DNA of 64,000 nt from Seonamhaeicola maritimus (GCF_008056315.1 NZ_VRKQ01000010.1:248001-312000), one strand, 5' to 3'; shown: positions 34,452 through 44,063, counted from the first letter of the stretch. The notes: generated from the sequence alone by a model not told the origin. Program-made: numbers and translations.

Positions 34452-35966
34452 ATGAAAAAGGGAGTTTTCATTATCGCATTGATATTATCGCAAATTTGTT
34501 TATCGCAAGTGCAAGATGATTTAATGCTTTACAGACAAGATTTTAAAAGTATATCGGCTAAAAATACAGTTACGGTAACAAGCTATGAAAAAGATGGTTC
34601 GCATTACGTTTATGTGGGCGGTTTTGGAGATGTTGATGTTTACAGTATGGATAAAGAAGGAATTCTTACACCCATAAGCAGTCACGAATTACACATGAAA
34701 AAAGGACCTGCAAGAGGTATGGTGGCCGATAATATTAACGGAACCGACTTTCTTTTTGTAGCCAATAAATTTGGTAACGTTATTGAAACTTTTAAAATTC
34801 TTGACAATGGTTCTATTGAACGTGTAGCTTTAGTTGAAGATTCCGATGAAACACACCTTGGTGTTGCTATTACCTTGCAGGTGGTGCACATGAAAAAATC
34901 GTCTTATCTCTTTGTTGGCGGTTTAGAAGAAACTCCAGGATTAAGTTCTTTCAAGATAGAGGATGATGGTAAATTAACGCATGTTCAATCTATGGCAGAT
35001 AATGAAACCATTCATACTGATGGCATTATTGGTATGTATACCCACAAAATTAAAGGTAGAACCTATTTATACACAGGTGGTTTTCAAGATAACGGTGTGA
35101 GTAGTTTTAGAGTTTATGAAAACGGAAAGTTTAAAAACATAAACAATATTAGCGATAATACTGAAGACAGATATTTAACAGGCGCCTACCCAGTAACTGG
35201 GGTTCAATTAGGAGATAACTATTACATTATTGTAGGTCACAGACATCACAAATATTACAAAAGAGGTGGCTTTATAAAAAGACCAGATTTTGTATATCAT
35301 GGTGATGGCGTTAGTATATTCAAAATAAACAAAAAGGGCGCTTTGGTTCCGCATTCAGTTTTAAAAGATGATGAAACTACAAAGCTGCAGGGGCAAACAA
35401 GAATTGAAGTTGTTTCGGTGGAAAACAATGAAGCTGTTATTGCTGTTGGAACAAGAGATGATGAAGCTATTCAACTTTGTAAATTGAGTGAAGATGGGAT
35501 TTTAACACCAATGAATTATTTAGAAACTGGTTATTCTATTTACTACGGATTGAGGTCTCATAAAATTGAGGATACCAATTTCATGATAGCAGGGTCTTTT
35601 AGGTTTGATTTTGGTAAAGTTGTTAGCTACAAGGTTGCTCCAGAAATTAAAAGAGAAGGCAAGATTTTAAGGCACATGGTGAACTTAAAATATAAAGAAG
35701 ATGCTACCCAAGAACAAATTGATGAAGCTGTTAAAACATTTTTAAACCTTAAAAATGAAATTCCTGAAATAGCTAATATTGAATGGGGCGTAAACGACAG
35801 TACAGAAGGACATAGTGATGGGTTCACCCACTGTTTTACCTTAACGTTTAATGATGAGCATGCCAGAGAAATATACCTTTTTCACAAGGCACATTTAGCC
35901 TTAGTGAGTAAAGTAGGTCCTATTATAGGCGGTGTCTTGGTCATGGATTATTGGACTGGGAAATAA
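34452..35966 (+). CDS. Secreted beta-propeller with C-terminal Dabb domain
   Basis: 504 residues from the ATG at 34452 (a TTG at 34425 is also in frame). Signal peptide (FIIALILSQICLSQ), about 370 residues of lactonase-like propeller repeats (YVYVGGFGDVDVYSMDKEGI, LFVANKFGNVIETFKI, YLYTGGFQDNGVSSFRVYENG), then residues about 405-504 forming a stress-responsive A/B-barrel Dabb domain (ILRHMVNLKYKEDATQEQ, NIEWGVN, CFTLTF). Dabb domains bind or convert small aromatic or polyketide-like molecules as dimers. The fusion, secreted and coded with GlcG, porin and SDR, suggests handling of an imported organic substrate. The terminator at 36043 follows. Confidence 0.8.
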   Translation: MKKGVFIIALILSQICLSQVQDDLMLYRQDFKSISAKNTVTVTSYEKDGSHYVYVGGFGDVDVYSMDKEGILTPISSHELHMKKGPARGMVADNINGTDFLFVANKFGNVIETFKILDNGSIERVALVEDSDETHLGVAITLQVVHMKKSSYLFVGGLEETPGLSSFKIEDDGKLTHVQSMADNETIHTDGIIGMYTHKIKGRTYLYTGGFQDNGVSSFRVYENGKFKNINNISDNTEDRYLTGAYPVTGVQLGDNYYIIVGHRHHKYYKRGGFIKRPDFVYHGDGVSIFKINKKGALVPHSVLKDDETTKLQGQTRIEVVSVENNEAVIAVGTRDDEAIQLCKLSEDGILTPMNYLETGYSIYYGLRSHKIEDTNFMIAGSFRFDFGKVVSYKVAPEIKREGKILRHMVNLKYKEDATQEQIDEAVKTFLNLKNEIPEIANIEWGVNDSTEGHSDGFTHCFTLTFNDEHAREIYLFHKAHLALVSKVGPIIGGVLVMDYWTGK

Positions 35967-36042
35967 AGGCAATTATACTCCAAATTGTATAACACTATTA
36001 TTACTTAAATCTTATAGGTTGCCTTCAAGAATAAGGAAATAG

Positions 36043-36067
36043 GCTAAAATATTTTAGCGTTTTTTTG
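36043..36067 (+). terminator. Palindrome with T run before the OprB gene
   Basis: GCTAAAATATTTTAGC is a 16-bp perfect palindrome (7-bp arms around AT) followed by GTTTTTTT. The stem is AU-rich, so strength is uncertain. It lies between the propeller-Dabb gene and the porin. Confidence 0.55.
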
Positions 36068-36113
36068 AACCTTGAAATTAACGGCAACCTTTTGAACTTA
36101 ATTTACAAGTAAA

Positions 36114-37274
36114 ATGAAAAAATTGATTTTACTAGGCTTTGCTTTTGCCTCATTTTCTTTAATGGGACAAGAGAAAGAAGCCAGTAAAACACATGTTAAA
36201 ATTGAGACCAGTGGCATTGACTCATTTATTTCATATGCCTCAATTGCGGCAGCAAATATATCCGGAGGATTAGACCACGCGAGTAGATATGCCGGACAAC
36301 TTTACACAGGTTTCAAACTTGATTTTGAAAAAATACTAGGATGGAAAGGCACTCGTGGAAAAGTATCTATGATAAACCGTCATGGTGCCGGACTTTCCAA
36401 TGAGGTTGGTTCCGTTTTTGAACCACTGAATATTGTTGGCGGTCAAAGCACCTTTTTATATGATTTAAGTATAGAAAAAGATTTTGGAGACCAGTTCTCC
36501 CTAAAAGCAGGACGCACCACATCGGTTGATGACTTTATGGTTTCTAAACTCTATTTTTATGCACTCAACAATACGGTAAATGGTGTCATTAGAGCCTTAT
36601 TACTAGACGGTAATACAACAACGTTTCCTTTCGCAACATGGGGAAGCAGGCTAAAATTCAAGCCCAATTCTAAACATCAAATCCAATTGGGTGTTTATCA
36701 ATTGAGCAAGACTGTATTTGACGAAACCTTGCATGGATTAGACTTTGCCTTTAGGTCTTCTGATGATTTATCCGTATTTTTTCAATATGATTGGTTTGGA
36801 AAAATGGCAGATCACAAGACCAGAGTTTATATAGGAGCAAACCAAGTTTTTGGTAGTTTAGCTAATTTTGATTCCATTGAGACCTCTGACTATTTTTTCC
36901 GTTTATATGGACATATGGATATAGATTTAACAGATAACTTAACCTCCTTTCTAACAATGGCTTATTCTCCTCATGGTGAGGTGGCCAAATTGCCATTTCA
37001 AAGTAGTTTTGGCATCAACTGGAAAGGACCAATAAAATCTAGGACAGAAGACCGAATGTTATTTTTTGCTACAATTGGTACCTTTAGTGATGAATGGCAG
37101 ACTTTACAAGACAATGATTTGTCTTCAGAAATAGTATTGGAATTGGGCTATCGTTTTCAAATCACAAACTATTTTGTATTGCAACCTGCTTTACAATATG
37201 ACATCCGGCCTGGAGGCATGAGCACAATAGATAATGCCGTTATTCCTGGCCTATGGATTGAAGCTAATTTTTAG
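36114..37274 (+). CDS. OprB-family carbohydrate-selective porin
   Basis: A 386-residue outer-membrane protein with a signal peptide (cleavage after LMGQ) and the OprB features: the GLDHASRYAGQLYTGFKLDF start, KVSMINRHGAGLSNEVGSVF, GRTTSVDDFMVSKLYFYALN and an aromatic, alternating barrel ending in IEANF with terminal Phe. OprB porins let sugars and related small molecules pass. With the GlcG and propeller-Dabb genes upstream and an SDR dehydrogenase downstream, uptake and oxidation of one specific substrate is plausible. Confidence 0.85.
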   Translation: MKKLILLGFAFASFSLMGQEKEASKTHVKIETSGIDSFISYASIAAANISGGLDHASRYAGQLYTGFKLDFEKILGWKGTRGKVSMINRHGAGLSNEVGSVFEPLNIVGGQSTFLYDLSIEKDFGDQFSLKAGRTTSVDDFMVSKLYFYALNNTVNGVIRALLLDGNTTTFPFATWGSRLKFKPNSKHQIQLGVYQLSKTVFDETLHGLDFAFRSSDDLSVFFQYDWFGKMADHKTRVYIGANQVFGSLANFDSIETSDYFFRLYGHMDIDLTDNLTSFLTMAYSPHGEVAKLPFQSSFGINWKGPIKSRTEDRMLFFATIGTFSDEWQTLQDNDLSSEIVLELGYRFQITNYFVLQPALQYDIRPGGMSTIDNAVIPGLWIEANF

Positions 37275-37335
37275 ATATACAAACTTTAGAAAATAAAAAA
37301 GAACTTGAACATAAACCCAACTTAAAATATATAGA

Positions 37336-38052
37336 ATGGAAAATTTAAAAAACAAAAAAGCCATCATCACAGGAGGTGGTAGAGGATTGGGAAAAGCAAC
37401 AGCCATTGCATTTGCCAAAGAAGGCATTGACGTAGCAATAACAGGCAGAAATGAAGCCGTTTTAAAAGAAACAGTTTCTGAAATTGAAGCGCTGGGTGTT
37501 AAAGCTACTTATGCGGTATTTGATGTTGGTAATTATGAAGAAGTTAAACCCAGTATCAAAAACATCATAGACACTTTAGGTGGCGTTGATATTTTAGTTA
37601 ACAACGCAGGAATTTGTTCTGTTGGGTCTTTTAATGATATGCCCGTTGAACAATGGAGCGCTATGATACAAACCAATGTAATGGGCATGTATTATGTAAC
37701 CAAAGAAGTATTGCCGAACCTCATCAAACAAAATGAAGGAGATATCATTAATATATCTTCTACAGCAGGTTTAAATGGCAACCCAAATATTTCGGGATAT
37801 TGTGCCTCAAAATTTGCAGTTATTGGGATGTCTGAATCTTTAATGAAAGAAGTTAGAAAAAATAATATTAGAGTAAACACATTAACACCTAGTACTATAG
37901 AAACAGACATGACTCTTGATTTAGGTATGATGGAAAAAGGCTCTGAAAATGTTTTACAACCAGAAGATTTTGCAGAATTAATAACTGCTGGAATAAAGTT
38001 ACCAAGACGAGCCTTATTAAAAGGAGCCTCCTTATGGTCTACTAATCCATAG
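37336..38052 (+). CDS. Short-chain dehydrogenase/reductase (SDR)
   Basis: A 238-residue classical SDR: cofactor loop TGGGRGLGKA (NADP(H) type with Arg), NNAG, catalytic Ser in ISSTAG and YCASK (Tyr-x3-Lys). Length and motifs agree with the 3-oxoacyl-ACP reductase-like group, so the true substrate cannot be told from sequence. It lies 61 bp behind the porin on the same strand and is closed by a terminator. Confidence 0.9.
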   Translation: MENLKNKKAIITGGGRGLGKATAIAFAKEGIDVAITGRNEAVLKETVSEIEALGVKATYAVFDVGNYEEVKPSIKNIIDTLGGVDILVNNAGICSVGSFNDMPVEQWSAMIQTNVMGMYYVTKEVLPNLIKQNEGDIINISSTAGLNGNPNISGYCASKFAVIGMSESLMKEVRKNNIRVNTLTPSTIETDMTLDLGMMEKGSENVLQPEDFAELITAGIKLPRRALLKGASLWSTNP

Positions 38053-38084
38053 AGAAAATATCAATTTAGAAATAGAAGATTATA

Positions 38085-38113
38085 AAAAGCGTTTCATTTA
38101 GAAGCGCTTTTTT
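38085..38113 (+). terminator. Terminator after the SDR gene
   Basis: Stem AAAGCGTTTC / GAAGCGCTTT with loop ATTTA and a T run. It resembles the hairpin at 33188 (shared AAAGCGTTTC and GAAGCGCTTT), so the 33.2-38.1 kb block is framed by similar terminators. Confidence 0.9.
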
Positions 38114-38157
38114 GTTTAAATCGGTTTTATTTTTATTGTATTATCTTTAAAAGAAAA

Positions 38158-38898
38158 ATGAAATTGAAAACCATAATGCTCTGTATGAGCTTTGGGCTAG
38201 TCTTCTATTTTGGTTGCTCAACCAACTCAAATGACAACCAAAGTCCAAAAAAAAATGAGCTAGAAATCTCTAATCCGGTTGAAAATGACTCCTTAAAAAT
38301 TCTGTCTCTTGGAGATAGTTATACCATTGGCCAAAATGTATGCTCTACATGTAGGTTCCCAGAACAACTTAAAGACAGTTTAAAAGCACGAATTAATAAC
38401 TTAAAGGCCGATGCAAAAGTTATTGCTATCACAGGTTGGACTACCACTAATCTTTTAAATGCCTTAACTAGTGCAAAACTTGGTGGAGACTATAGTTTAG
38501 TCACCCTTTTAATTGGTGTGAATAATCAGTTTCAAGGCTTACCTTTTGAGGTGTTTGAAAATGAGTTTGCTGAATTGACAAGGGATGCCATAAAATATGC
38601 AAAAGAAGGACAATCTCGTTTAATTGTTATCTCTATTCCAGATTATGCTTATACGCCATTTGGAAACGGAAATAGCCATATTTCTCAAGACATTGATAAA
38701 TACAATAATTTTATAGAAAACTATTGCAGCCAAAATGGAATAACCTATGTTTATATTACAGATATTACAAGAGATGGATTGGAAAACCCAGACCTTGTAG
38801 CAAATGATGGTTTACATCCTTCCTCTTTGGCATACTCCAGATTTGTTAGTCGGATTTTACCCATTGCTCTTGAAAAAATCGGTCTAGATACTAATTAA
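38158..38898 (+). CDS. SGNH/GDSL-family lipoprotein hydrolase
   Basis: A 246-residue protein with a lipobox (YFGC, Cys20) and the SGNH set: block I SLGDSYTIGQ with the catalytic Ser, block III GVNNQFQG, and block V NDGLHPSSLAY with catalytic Asp and His. It is an extracytoplasmic esterase or lipase-like enzyme; the substrate (lipid, acetylated sugar or other ester) is not determined by motif. Followed 38 bp later by a metallophosphoesterase gene. Confidence 0.85.
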   Translation: MKLKTIMLCMSFGLVFYFGCSTNSNDNQSPKKNELEISNPVENDSLKILSLGDSYTIGQNVCSTCRFPEQLKDSLKARINNLKADAKVIAITGWTTTNLLNALTSAKLGGDYSLVTLLIGVNNQFQGLPFEVFENEFAELTRDAIKYAKEGQSRLIVISIPDYAYTPFGNGNSHISQDIDKYNNFIENYCSQNGITYVYITDITRDGLENPDLVANDGLHPSSLAYSRFVSRILPIALEKIGLDTN

Positions 38899-38936
38899 TA
38901 ATTTCTATATTTAGCATGCCGTAGAAAATCTACAAT

Positions 38937-39836
38937 ATGTTTTCATCTAGAAAAAGATTAGACCACGCTTATAAAAATGCCAAAACTGTTGAATTTAATG
39001 ATGACAGTAAATTCATTTTATTTAGTGATTGCCATAGAGGCGATAATAGTTTTGCTGATGATTTTGCCAATAACCGCAACATTTACTTCCATGCTTTAAA
39101 GCATTATTACCAAGAAGGTTTTCAGTATTGTGAATTGGGTGATGGCGATGAACTATGGGAAAACATATCTTTCAATTCTATTTTGCATGCACATAAAAAT
39201 GTGTTTCTGTTGATGCAGCAGTTTCATAAAGAAAATAAGCTGCATATGATTTGGGGGAATCATGATATGGTTTACCGAAATCCAAATTACGTAAAAAGAC
39301 ACCTTTCAAGTTATTTTGATCCGAAAGTTGGAGAAGATGTTGAGCTTTTTGGGGATATTACGTATAATGAAGCCATTGTTTTAAAGCATGCTGAAACGGG
39401 ACAAGAACTGTTTTTAACCCACGGACATCAAGCCGATTGGTGGAATTTTTTGTTTTGGAAATGGAGCAGGTTTATGGTTAGAATTCTATGGAAACCCTTA
39501 AACGTTATGGGTATTGCAGACCCCACAAGTCCTGCTAAAAACTACAAAGAGCTTATAAAAGTTGAACGACGTGCCAAAAAATGGATTGCAGATAACAATA
39601 ACCTATTAACCATTTTTGGTCATACCCACAGACCGCGTTTTCCTGAACCTGGAGACATTGCCTTTTTTAATGATGGTAGTTGTGTACACCCCAGAAGTAT
39701 TACTGGTTTAGAAATAGAAAATGGTGCCATCTCATTAATTAAATGGCACATTGCCACAAGAGATGATGGTACGCTCCAAATTGTTAGAACTTTGTTGGAA
39801 GGTCCGGTAAAATTGGTTGATTATAGAACCGAATAG
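38937..39836 (+). CDS. Metallophosphoesterase (LpxH-like)
   Basis: A 299-residue calcineurin-type phosphoesterase with all five metal motifs: SDCHRGD, GDGDELWE, GNHD, THGHQAD and GHTHRPR. The layout is like the UDP-2,3-diacylglucosamine hydrolase (LpxH) branch, but longer, with an insert after GHQAD rich in Trp and Arg. No signal peptide. Likely a cytoplasmic or membrane-associated phosphohydrolase; the substrate is uncertain. Confidence 0.85.
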   Translation: MFSSRKRLDHAYKNAKTVEFNDDSKFILFSDCHRGDNSFADDFANNRNIYFHALKHYYQEGFQYCELGDGDELWENISFNSILHAHKNVFLLMQQFHKENKLHMIWGNHDMVYRNPNYVKRHLSSYFDPKVGEDVELFGDITYNEAIVLKHAETGQELFLTHGHQADWWNFLFWKWSRFMVRILWKPLNVMGIADPTSPAKNYKELIKVERRAKKWIADNNNLLTIFGHTHRPRFPEPGDIAFFNDGSCVHPRSITGLEIENGAISLIKWHIATRDDGTLQIVRTLLEGPVKLVDYRTE

Positions 39837-39841
39837 CACTA

Positions 39842-40318
39842 ATGAATAAAAAAACTATCAAGTTATCAACCCACTTAAATCAGCAGGAGATAAAAACCTG
39901 TTTTGAAAAATCAATAAAAGACAAGTTTACTTCTTTCGATTTTCTTTTTCGCAACGAATACCAAGGAAAAATTGATGATACTAACTTTAAGTTTATCACT
40001 AAAGATGCTCCACCAATGGAAATTACTGGTACTTTTGTAGACAAGCAAGTGGAGTTCACTATTACATGGGATTCTTTAAAAAACTCTTTAAAGGGCTATA
40101 TTTATGCGTTTGGGTATACAATAATTGCCGCCATATTTTTATTTATTGTTACCAAGTACCCAAATAGCTTTTGGGTTTACTTTTTAGGATTTATTAGCTT
40201 AATAATCCCTTATTTAATCTATAAATATTTCCTCCTTTTTCACTATTCTGAACCAAAACCAAAACTGGTTATAAACCATATAAAAAAAATTGTAAAAGGA
40301 AGCTCCTTTGAAGATTAA
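39842..40318 (+). CDS. Hypothetical membrane protein
   Basis: A 158-residue protein with a soluble beta-rich first half (about 80 residues) and two predicted membrane spans at about 88-106 and 112-132 ending in a basic tail. I do not recognise a family. It begins 5 bp after the metallophosphoesterase stop, so it is probably co-transcribed with it and the DUF1853 gene. Confidence 0.65.
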   Translation: MNKKTIKLSTHLNQQEIKTCFEKSIKDKFTSFDFLFRNEYQGKIDDTNFKFITKDAPPMEITGTFVDKQVEFTITWDSLKNSLKGYIYAFGYTIIAAIFLFIVTKYPNSFWVYFLGFISLIIPYLIYKYFLLFHYSEPKPKLVINHIKKIVKGSSFED

Positions 40319-40322
40319 TAAT

Positions 40323-41117
40323 ATGCTCCAAAAAAGATATGAAGGCTTTTTAAAAACACCTTGTTTATGGAAAGGTGATGTGGTTTTTTATTTAAAACAA
40401 TTTGAAATTGAGTCATCATCTTCTAGAATTGATATTCAAATTGATGAGACTTTACGTTTAGGTAAATACATAGAACGTTTTGTGTCTTTTGAACTGGATA
40501 AAAAAGATGACATTTCTATTATAGCTGAAAATATTCAGATTCAGCAAGACAAAGTTACTTTAGGTGAATTAGATTGTTTAATTACAAAAAACAACACACC
40601 CATTCATTTAGAAATTATTTACAAATTCTATGTTTATGATGGTACCGTAGGCACGTCAGAAATTGAGCATTTTATTGGCTCCAACAGAAAAGATTCTTTA
40701 ATTGAGAAATTAACCAAACTTAAAGAAAAACAATTACCGCTGCTCTATGCTAATACTTGCAAAATGTATTTAGATAAGTTTGAATTAAAAGCTGAAGACA
40801 TTTCTCAACAAGTGTATTTTAAAGCACAATTATTCTTGCCTTATGCCAACCAAAATATTCAGCTTAAAACATTAAATAATGATTGTGTAGTTGGGTTTTA
40901 TATTACAAAAGACGCATTGTCTCAACTTGAGGATTGCAAGTTTTACATACCTAATAAAAAAGATTGGTTAATTACGCCACATGCCCATGTAAATTGGCTA
41001 CCATTTAAATTATTTGCCCCTATAGCGCAAGACTATTTTGAACAAAAATATGCCACATTAATTTGGATTAAACAGAATAATGGTTTGATTAAAAAAGCAT
41101 TTTTGGTGTGGTGGTAA
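40323..41117 (+). CDS. DUF1853 family protein
   Basis: 264 residues from the ATG at 40323; the frame also opens with a TTG at 40308 overlapping the previous gene. The LGKYIERFVSFEL segment, the HLEIIYKFYVYDG motif (nuclease-like acidic and Lys residues) and the SNRKDSLIEKL segment match DUF1853, a family with PD-(D/E)xK-nuclease-like character. Function unproven. Cytoplasmic. Confidence 0.8.
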   Translation: MLQKRYEGFLKTPCLWKGDVVFYLKQFEIESSSSRIDIQIDETLRLGKYIERFVSFELDKKDDISIIAENIQIQQDKVTLGELDCLITKNNTPIHLEIIYKFYVYDGTVGTSEIEHFIGSNRKDSLIEKLTKLKEKQLPLLYANTCKMYLDKFELKAEDISQQVYFKAQLFLPYANQNIQLKTLNNDCVVGFYITKDALSQLEDCKFYIPNKKDWLITPHAHVNWLPFKLFAPIAQDYFEQKYATLIWIKQNNGLIKKAFLVWW

Positions 41118-41301
41118 ATTGCCACATTTTATGATAGCTTAAATCTTGATTTTGTGCGAAAAATTGGCTAAATTCGTTTAACGTTGGACATAAGTCACTT
41201 GTGCTGAACTTATTTCAGTATTAAAACGACGCATATCCCTAAGTTAGCAGTAATACAAAAAACGTCTCGCCCTAAAATAGGTTGACTAATAAAAAAAAAA
41301 T
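41118..41301. other. Intergenic region with repeat-like segments
   Basis: 184 bp containing TTCGTTTAACGTT (41173-41185), ACGCATATCC (41229-41238) and an inner hairpin CTGAACTTATTTCAG. Related inverted sequences lie behind the peptidase gene at 43537 and 43595 (see findings). Confidence 0.4.
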
Positions 41302-43377
41302 ATGAAAAAATACACTTTATTGCTCTTAGCATTATTCGGAATAGTCCTGATTACTCAAGCACAAGAAGACAAATACCTATGGTTGGAAGAAGTTGATGGA
41401 CAAAAAGCATTGGAGTTTGTGAATGCACAAAACAAAACCACTGTTGAAGAATTGAGTGCCGAAAAAGATTATCAAGATATTTATGATAAAAGTTTAGCAA
41501 TATCTAATTCTACTGATAGAATTGCATATCCATCTATTCGAGGGAACTATGTTTATAATTTTTGGAAAGATAAAGACCATGTTAGGGGTATCTGGAGAAG
41601 ATCTTCACTTGAAAATTATAACAGTGGTAATCCACTTTGGGAAACACTGATTGATATAGATGAACTTTCAGAAAAAGATAATATAAAATGGGTTTATAAA
41701 GGAAGTAATGGTCTATATCCTTATTATAACCGGTTTTTAGTTAGTCTGTCCAAAGGTGGTGGTGATGCAGTAGTTGTTAAAGAGTTTGATGCAAATAAAA
41801 AGCAATTCATAGAAAACGGATTTTCAATCGATGAATCAAAAGGATCTGCTAGATATTTAGATAAAAACACATTGATTGTTGCGACAGATTTTGGAGCAGG
41901 CACCATGACAAATTCCGGTTATCCAAAACAAGTAAAACTATGGAAACGTGGCACTTCGTTGAAAGATGCCCAACTTATCTACGATGGAGAATCTACAGAT
42001 GCGTTTATGACCTCTGGTTATGTTTTACGTGATGGTAATCAGGCATACACATTAATTAGACGAAGCTTGACAACTTTTTCTGGTCAATATATGGTTTGGA
42101 TAAATAATAAAATGATAAAACTAGATATTCCTGAAGATGTTAGTATCAAAGGTATTTTAATTAATCAATTGATTATTCAATTAAAATCGGATTGGGATGT
42201 CAATTCCAAAACCTATAAAACTGGAGTTCTTTTGAGCCTTGATTTTAAGGAGTTGTTAAAAGGTAATAAAGAAATTCAAGTCATTATTGAACCTGATGAA
42301 TTTTCGAGTATCTCAGACGTTTCGACTACCAAAAACAAAATGCTTCTTAACTTATTGACAGATGTTACAGGTCAATTATATATCTATTCTTTCACTAACG
42401 GGAAGTGGACTAATGAAAAAGTGAAGGCACCCGATTTTGGAAGAATTTCCATTGTTGGAATTGATGATAATTCTGATCAATATTTCTTTAATTTTATGAA
42501 CTTTATTACACCATCCACCTTGTATTCGGCAGATGCAAACAAAAACACGCTTAAGGTCTATAAATCATTACCTGCTTTTTTTGATGCCAGTAAATATGAA
42601 GTGACCCAATATAAAGCGAAATCAAAAGATAGCACGAAGATTCCTTATTTTATGGTAGCTGCTAAAGACATGAAATATGACGGTACAAACCCAACCTTAG
42701 TATATGCCTATGGGGGCTTTGAAATTTCTTATGCACCTTTTTACGCTGCAACATTTGGAGTTTCATGGCTAGATAAGGGAGGCGTTTTTGTCTTGGCTAA
42801 TATCCGTGGTGGTGGTGAGTATGGTCCTAAATGGCATCAAGATGGGATAAAAGAAAAACGACAAAATGTTTTTGACGATTTATATGCAGTATCAGAAGAT
42901 TTAATCAATAAAAAAATAACTACTCCAAGACACTTAGGTGTTATGGGTGGAAGTAATGGAGGACTGTTAGTAGGGGTAGCTTTTACACAACGACCAGATT
43001 TATACAATGCTGTAGTTTCTCAAGTACCATTGTTAGACATGCAACGTTATAATAAACTTTTGGCGGGTGCTAGTTGGATGGGAGAATTCGGTAATCCTGA
43101 TATTCCAGAAGAGTGGGAGTACATTAAAAAATATTCCCCTTATCACAATCTTAAAAAAGGGATAGAATATCCAGAAGTATATTTTGGGACTTCTACTCGT
43201 GATGATAGAGTGCATCCAGGACATGCTAGAAAAATGGTTGCTAAAATGAATGATATGGGTTATAAAACTTATTATTATGAAAATACTGAAGGAGGTCATG
43301 CAGGTTCTTCAACAAATGAGCAAAGTGCTAAATCGGGAGCATTAACTTTTTCATATTTATTGATGAAGTTGAAGTAA
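41302..43377 (+). CDS. Prolyl oligopeptidase family serine peptidase
   Basis: A 691-residue S9A-type enzyme: signal peptide (cleavage after ITQAQ), N-terminal seven-blade propeller domain (residues about 80-430) and an alpha/beta hydrolase domain with the nucleophile in GVMGGSNGGLLVG (Ser near residue 551), an Asp in STRDDRVHP and His in EGGHAG near residue 667. LWLEEVDGQKALEFV at the start is typical of the family. It should cut short proline-containing peptides in the periplasm. It is bounded by repeat-like intergenic sequences. Confidence 0.92.
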   Translation: MKKYTLLLLALFGIVLITQAQEDKYLWLEEVDGQKALEFVNAQNKTTVEELSAEKDYQDIYDKSLAISNSTDRIAYPSIRGNYVYNFWKDKDHVRGIWRRSSLENYNSGNPLWETLIDIDELSEKDNIKWVYKGSNGLYPYYNRFLVSLSKGGGDAVVVKEFDANKKQFIENGFSIDESKGSARYLDKNTLIVATDFGAGTMTNSGYPKQVKLWKRGTSLKDAQLIYDGESTDAFMTSGYVLRDGNQAYTLIRRSLTTFSGQYMVWINNKMIKLDIPEDVSIKGILINQLIIQLKSDWDVNSKTYKTGVLLSLDFKELLKGNKEIQVIIEPDEFSSISDVSTTKNKMLLNLLTDVTGQLYIYSFTNGKWTNEKVKAPDFGRISIVGIDDNSDQYFFNFMNFITPSTLYSADANKNTLKVYKSLPAFFDASKYEVTQYKAKSKDSTKIPYFMVAAKDMKYDGTNPTLVYAYGGFEISYAPFYAATFGVSWLDKGGVFVLANIRGGGEYGPKWHQDGIKEKRQNVFDDLYAVSEDLINKKITTPRHLGVMGGSNGGLLVGVAFTQRPDLYNAVVSQVPLLDMQRYNKLLAGASWMGEFGNPDIPEEWEYIKKYSPYHNLKKGIEYPEVYFGTSTRDDRVHPGHARKMVAKMNDMGYKTYYYENTEGGHAGSSTNEQSAKSGALTFSYLLMKLK

Positions 43378-43668
43378 AATAAATAAGAATGCCTCACTTA
43401 AAACAATATTAACTACTACTAACAATGTATATAAAAAATAGGCGAAATAGTAATAAATTGAAGGGTTTTGATACTAATCAAAGTTTGTGGTTAACTGAAA
43501 GTTTAGAGTTTCATAATCGCCTACTTTTCATACACTAACTGTTAAACGAACCTCAGCAAAAACAAAATCACTTTCTGGTTAAAACAAAGCTAGCGGATAT
43601 GTGCGTTAGGAATTGAGGATACTTCGACTACGATCAGTACAGGTTTATTGAGGCTATTTAAACTAAAT
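43378..43668. other. Intergenic region with repeat-like segments
   Basis: 291 bp between the peptidase gene and the convergent DUF1508 gene. Contains AACTGTTAAACGAA (43537-43550), GGATATGTGCGT (43595-43606) and a GGATACTTCGACTACGATCA stretch resembling the interspersed intergenic repeats of Flavobacteriaceae. No ORF or terminator was seen. Confidence 0.4.
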
Positions 43669-44010
43669 TTATAAAGCATAAACTAAATCGTCAATTATGG
43701 CACGTTTAGCTGTTTTCTTAACTAGATTAAGGGCTTTTTCCATAGAAGCAAAGGTTAAATAGGTTTCACTTGTAGCCAATAATTCACCATCAGATAATTT
43801 TTCAAAAGTAAAGTACGGACTACCACACTCCGCTTTTTGTCTTACAAAATACCGATCATTGAAAGCATGCTTTTTAAAAAAGTGAAGCTTTTTTAAACAA
43901 CCCATCATAGATGTGTACGGCTCACTAGTAAGTGTAATTAGCTGATTATTTGGTTTAAATAAAAACCTATAATATCCAGATTTATCCTTATAAATTTTGA
44001 ACCGAGCCAT
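43669..44010 (-). CDS. DUF1508 (YegP-like) protein
   Basis: A 113-residue protein with two DUF1508 units: FKIYKDKSGYYRFLFKPNNQLI at residues 4-25 and YFTFEKLSDGELLATSETYLTF at about 64-86. These units form paired beta sheets and are usually coded in tandem. Length fits the family. Function in the family is unknown. Separated from the ferredoxin gene by 53 bp on the same strand. Confidence 0.85.
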   Translation of the reverse strand: MARFKIYKDKSGYYRFLFKPNNQLITLTSEPYTSMMGCLKKLHFFKKHAFNDRYFVRQKAECGSPYFTFEKLSDGELLATSETYLTFASMEKALNLVKKTAKRAIIDDLVYAL

Positions 44011-44063
44011 TTAAACTTTTACGTTTAATAATTTGACCCTAACTGTCCAAAAAAGTCACTAAA

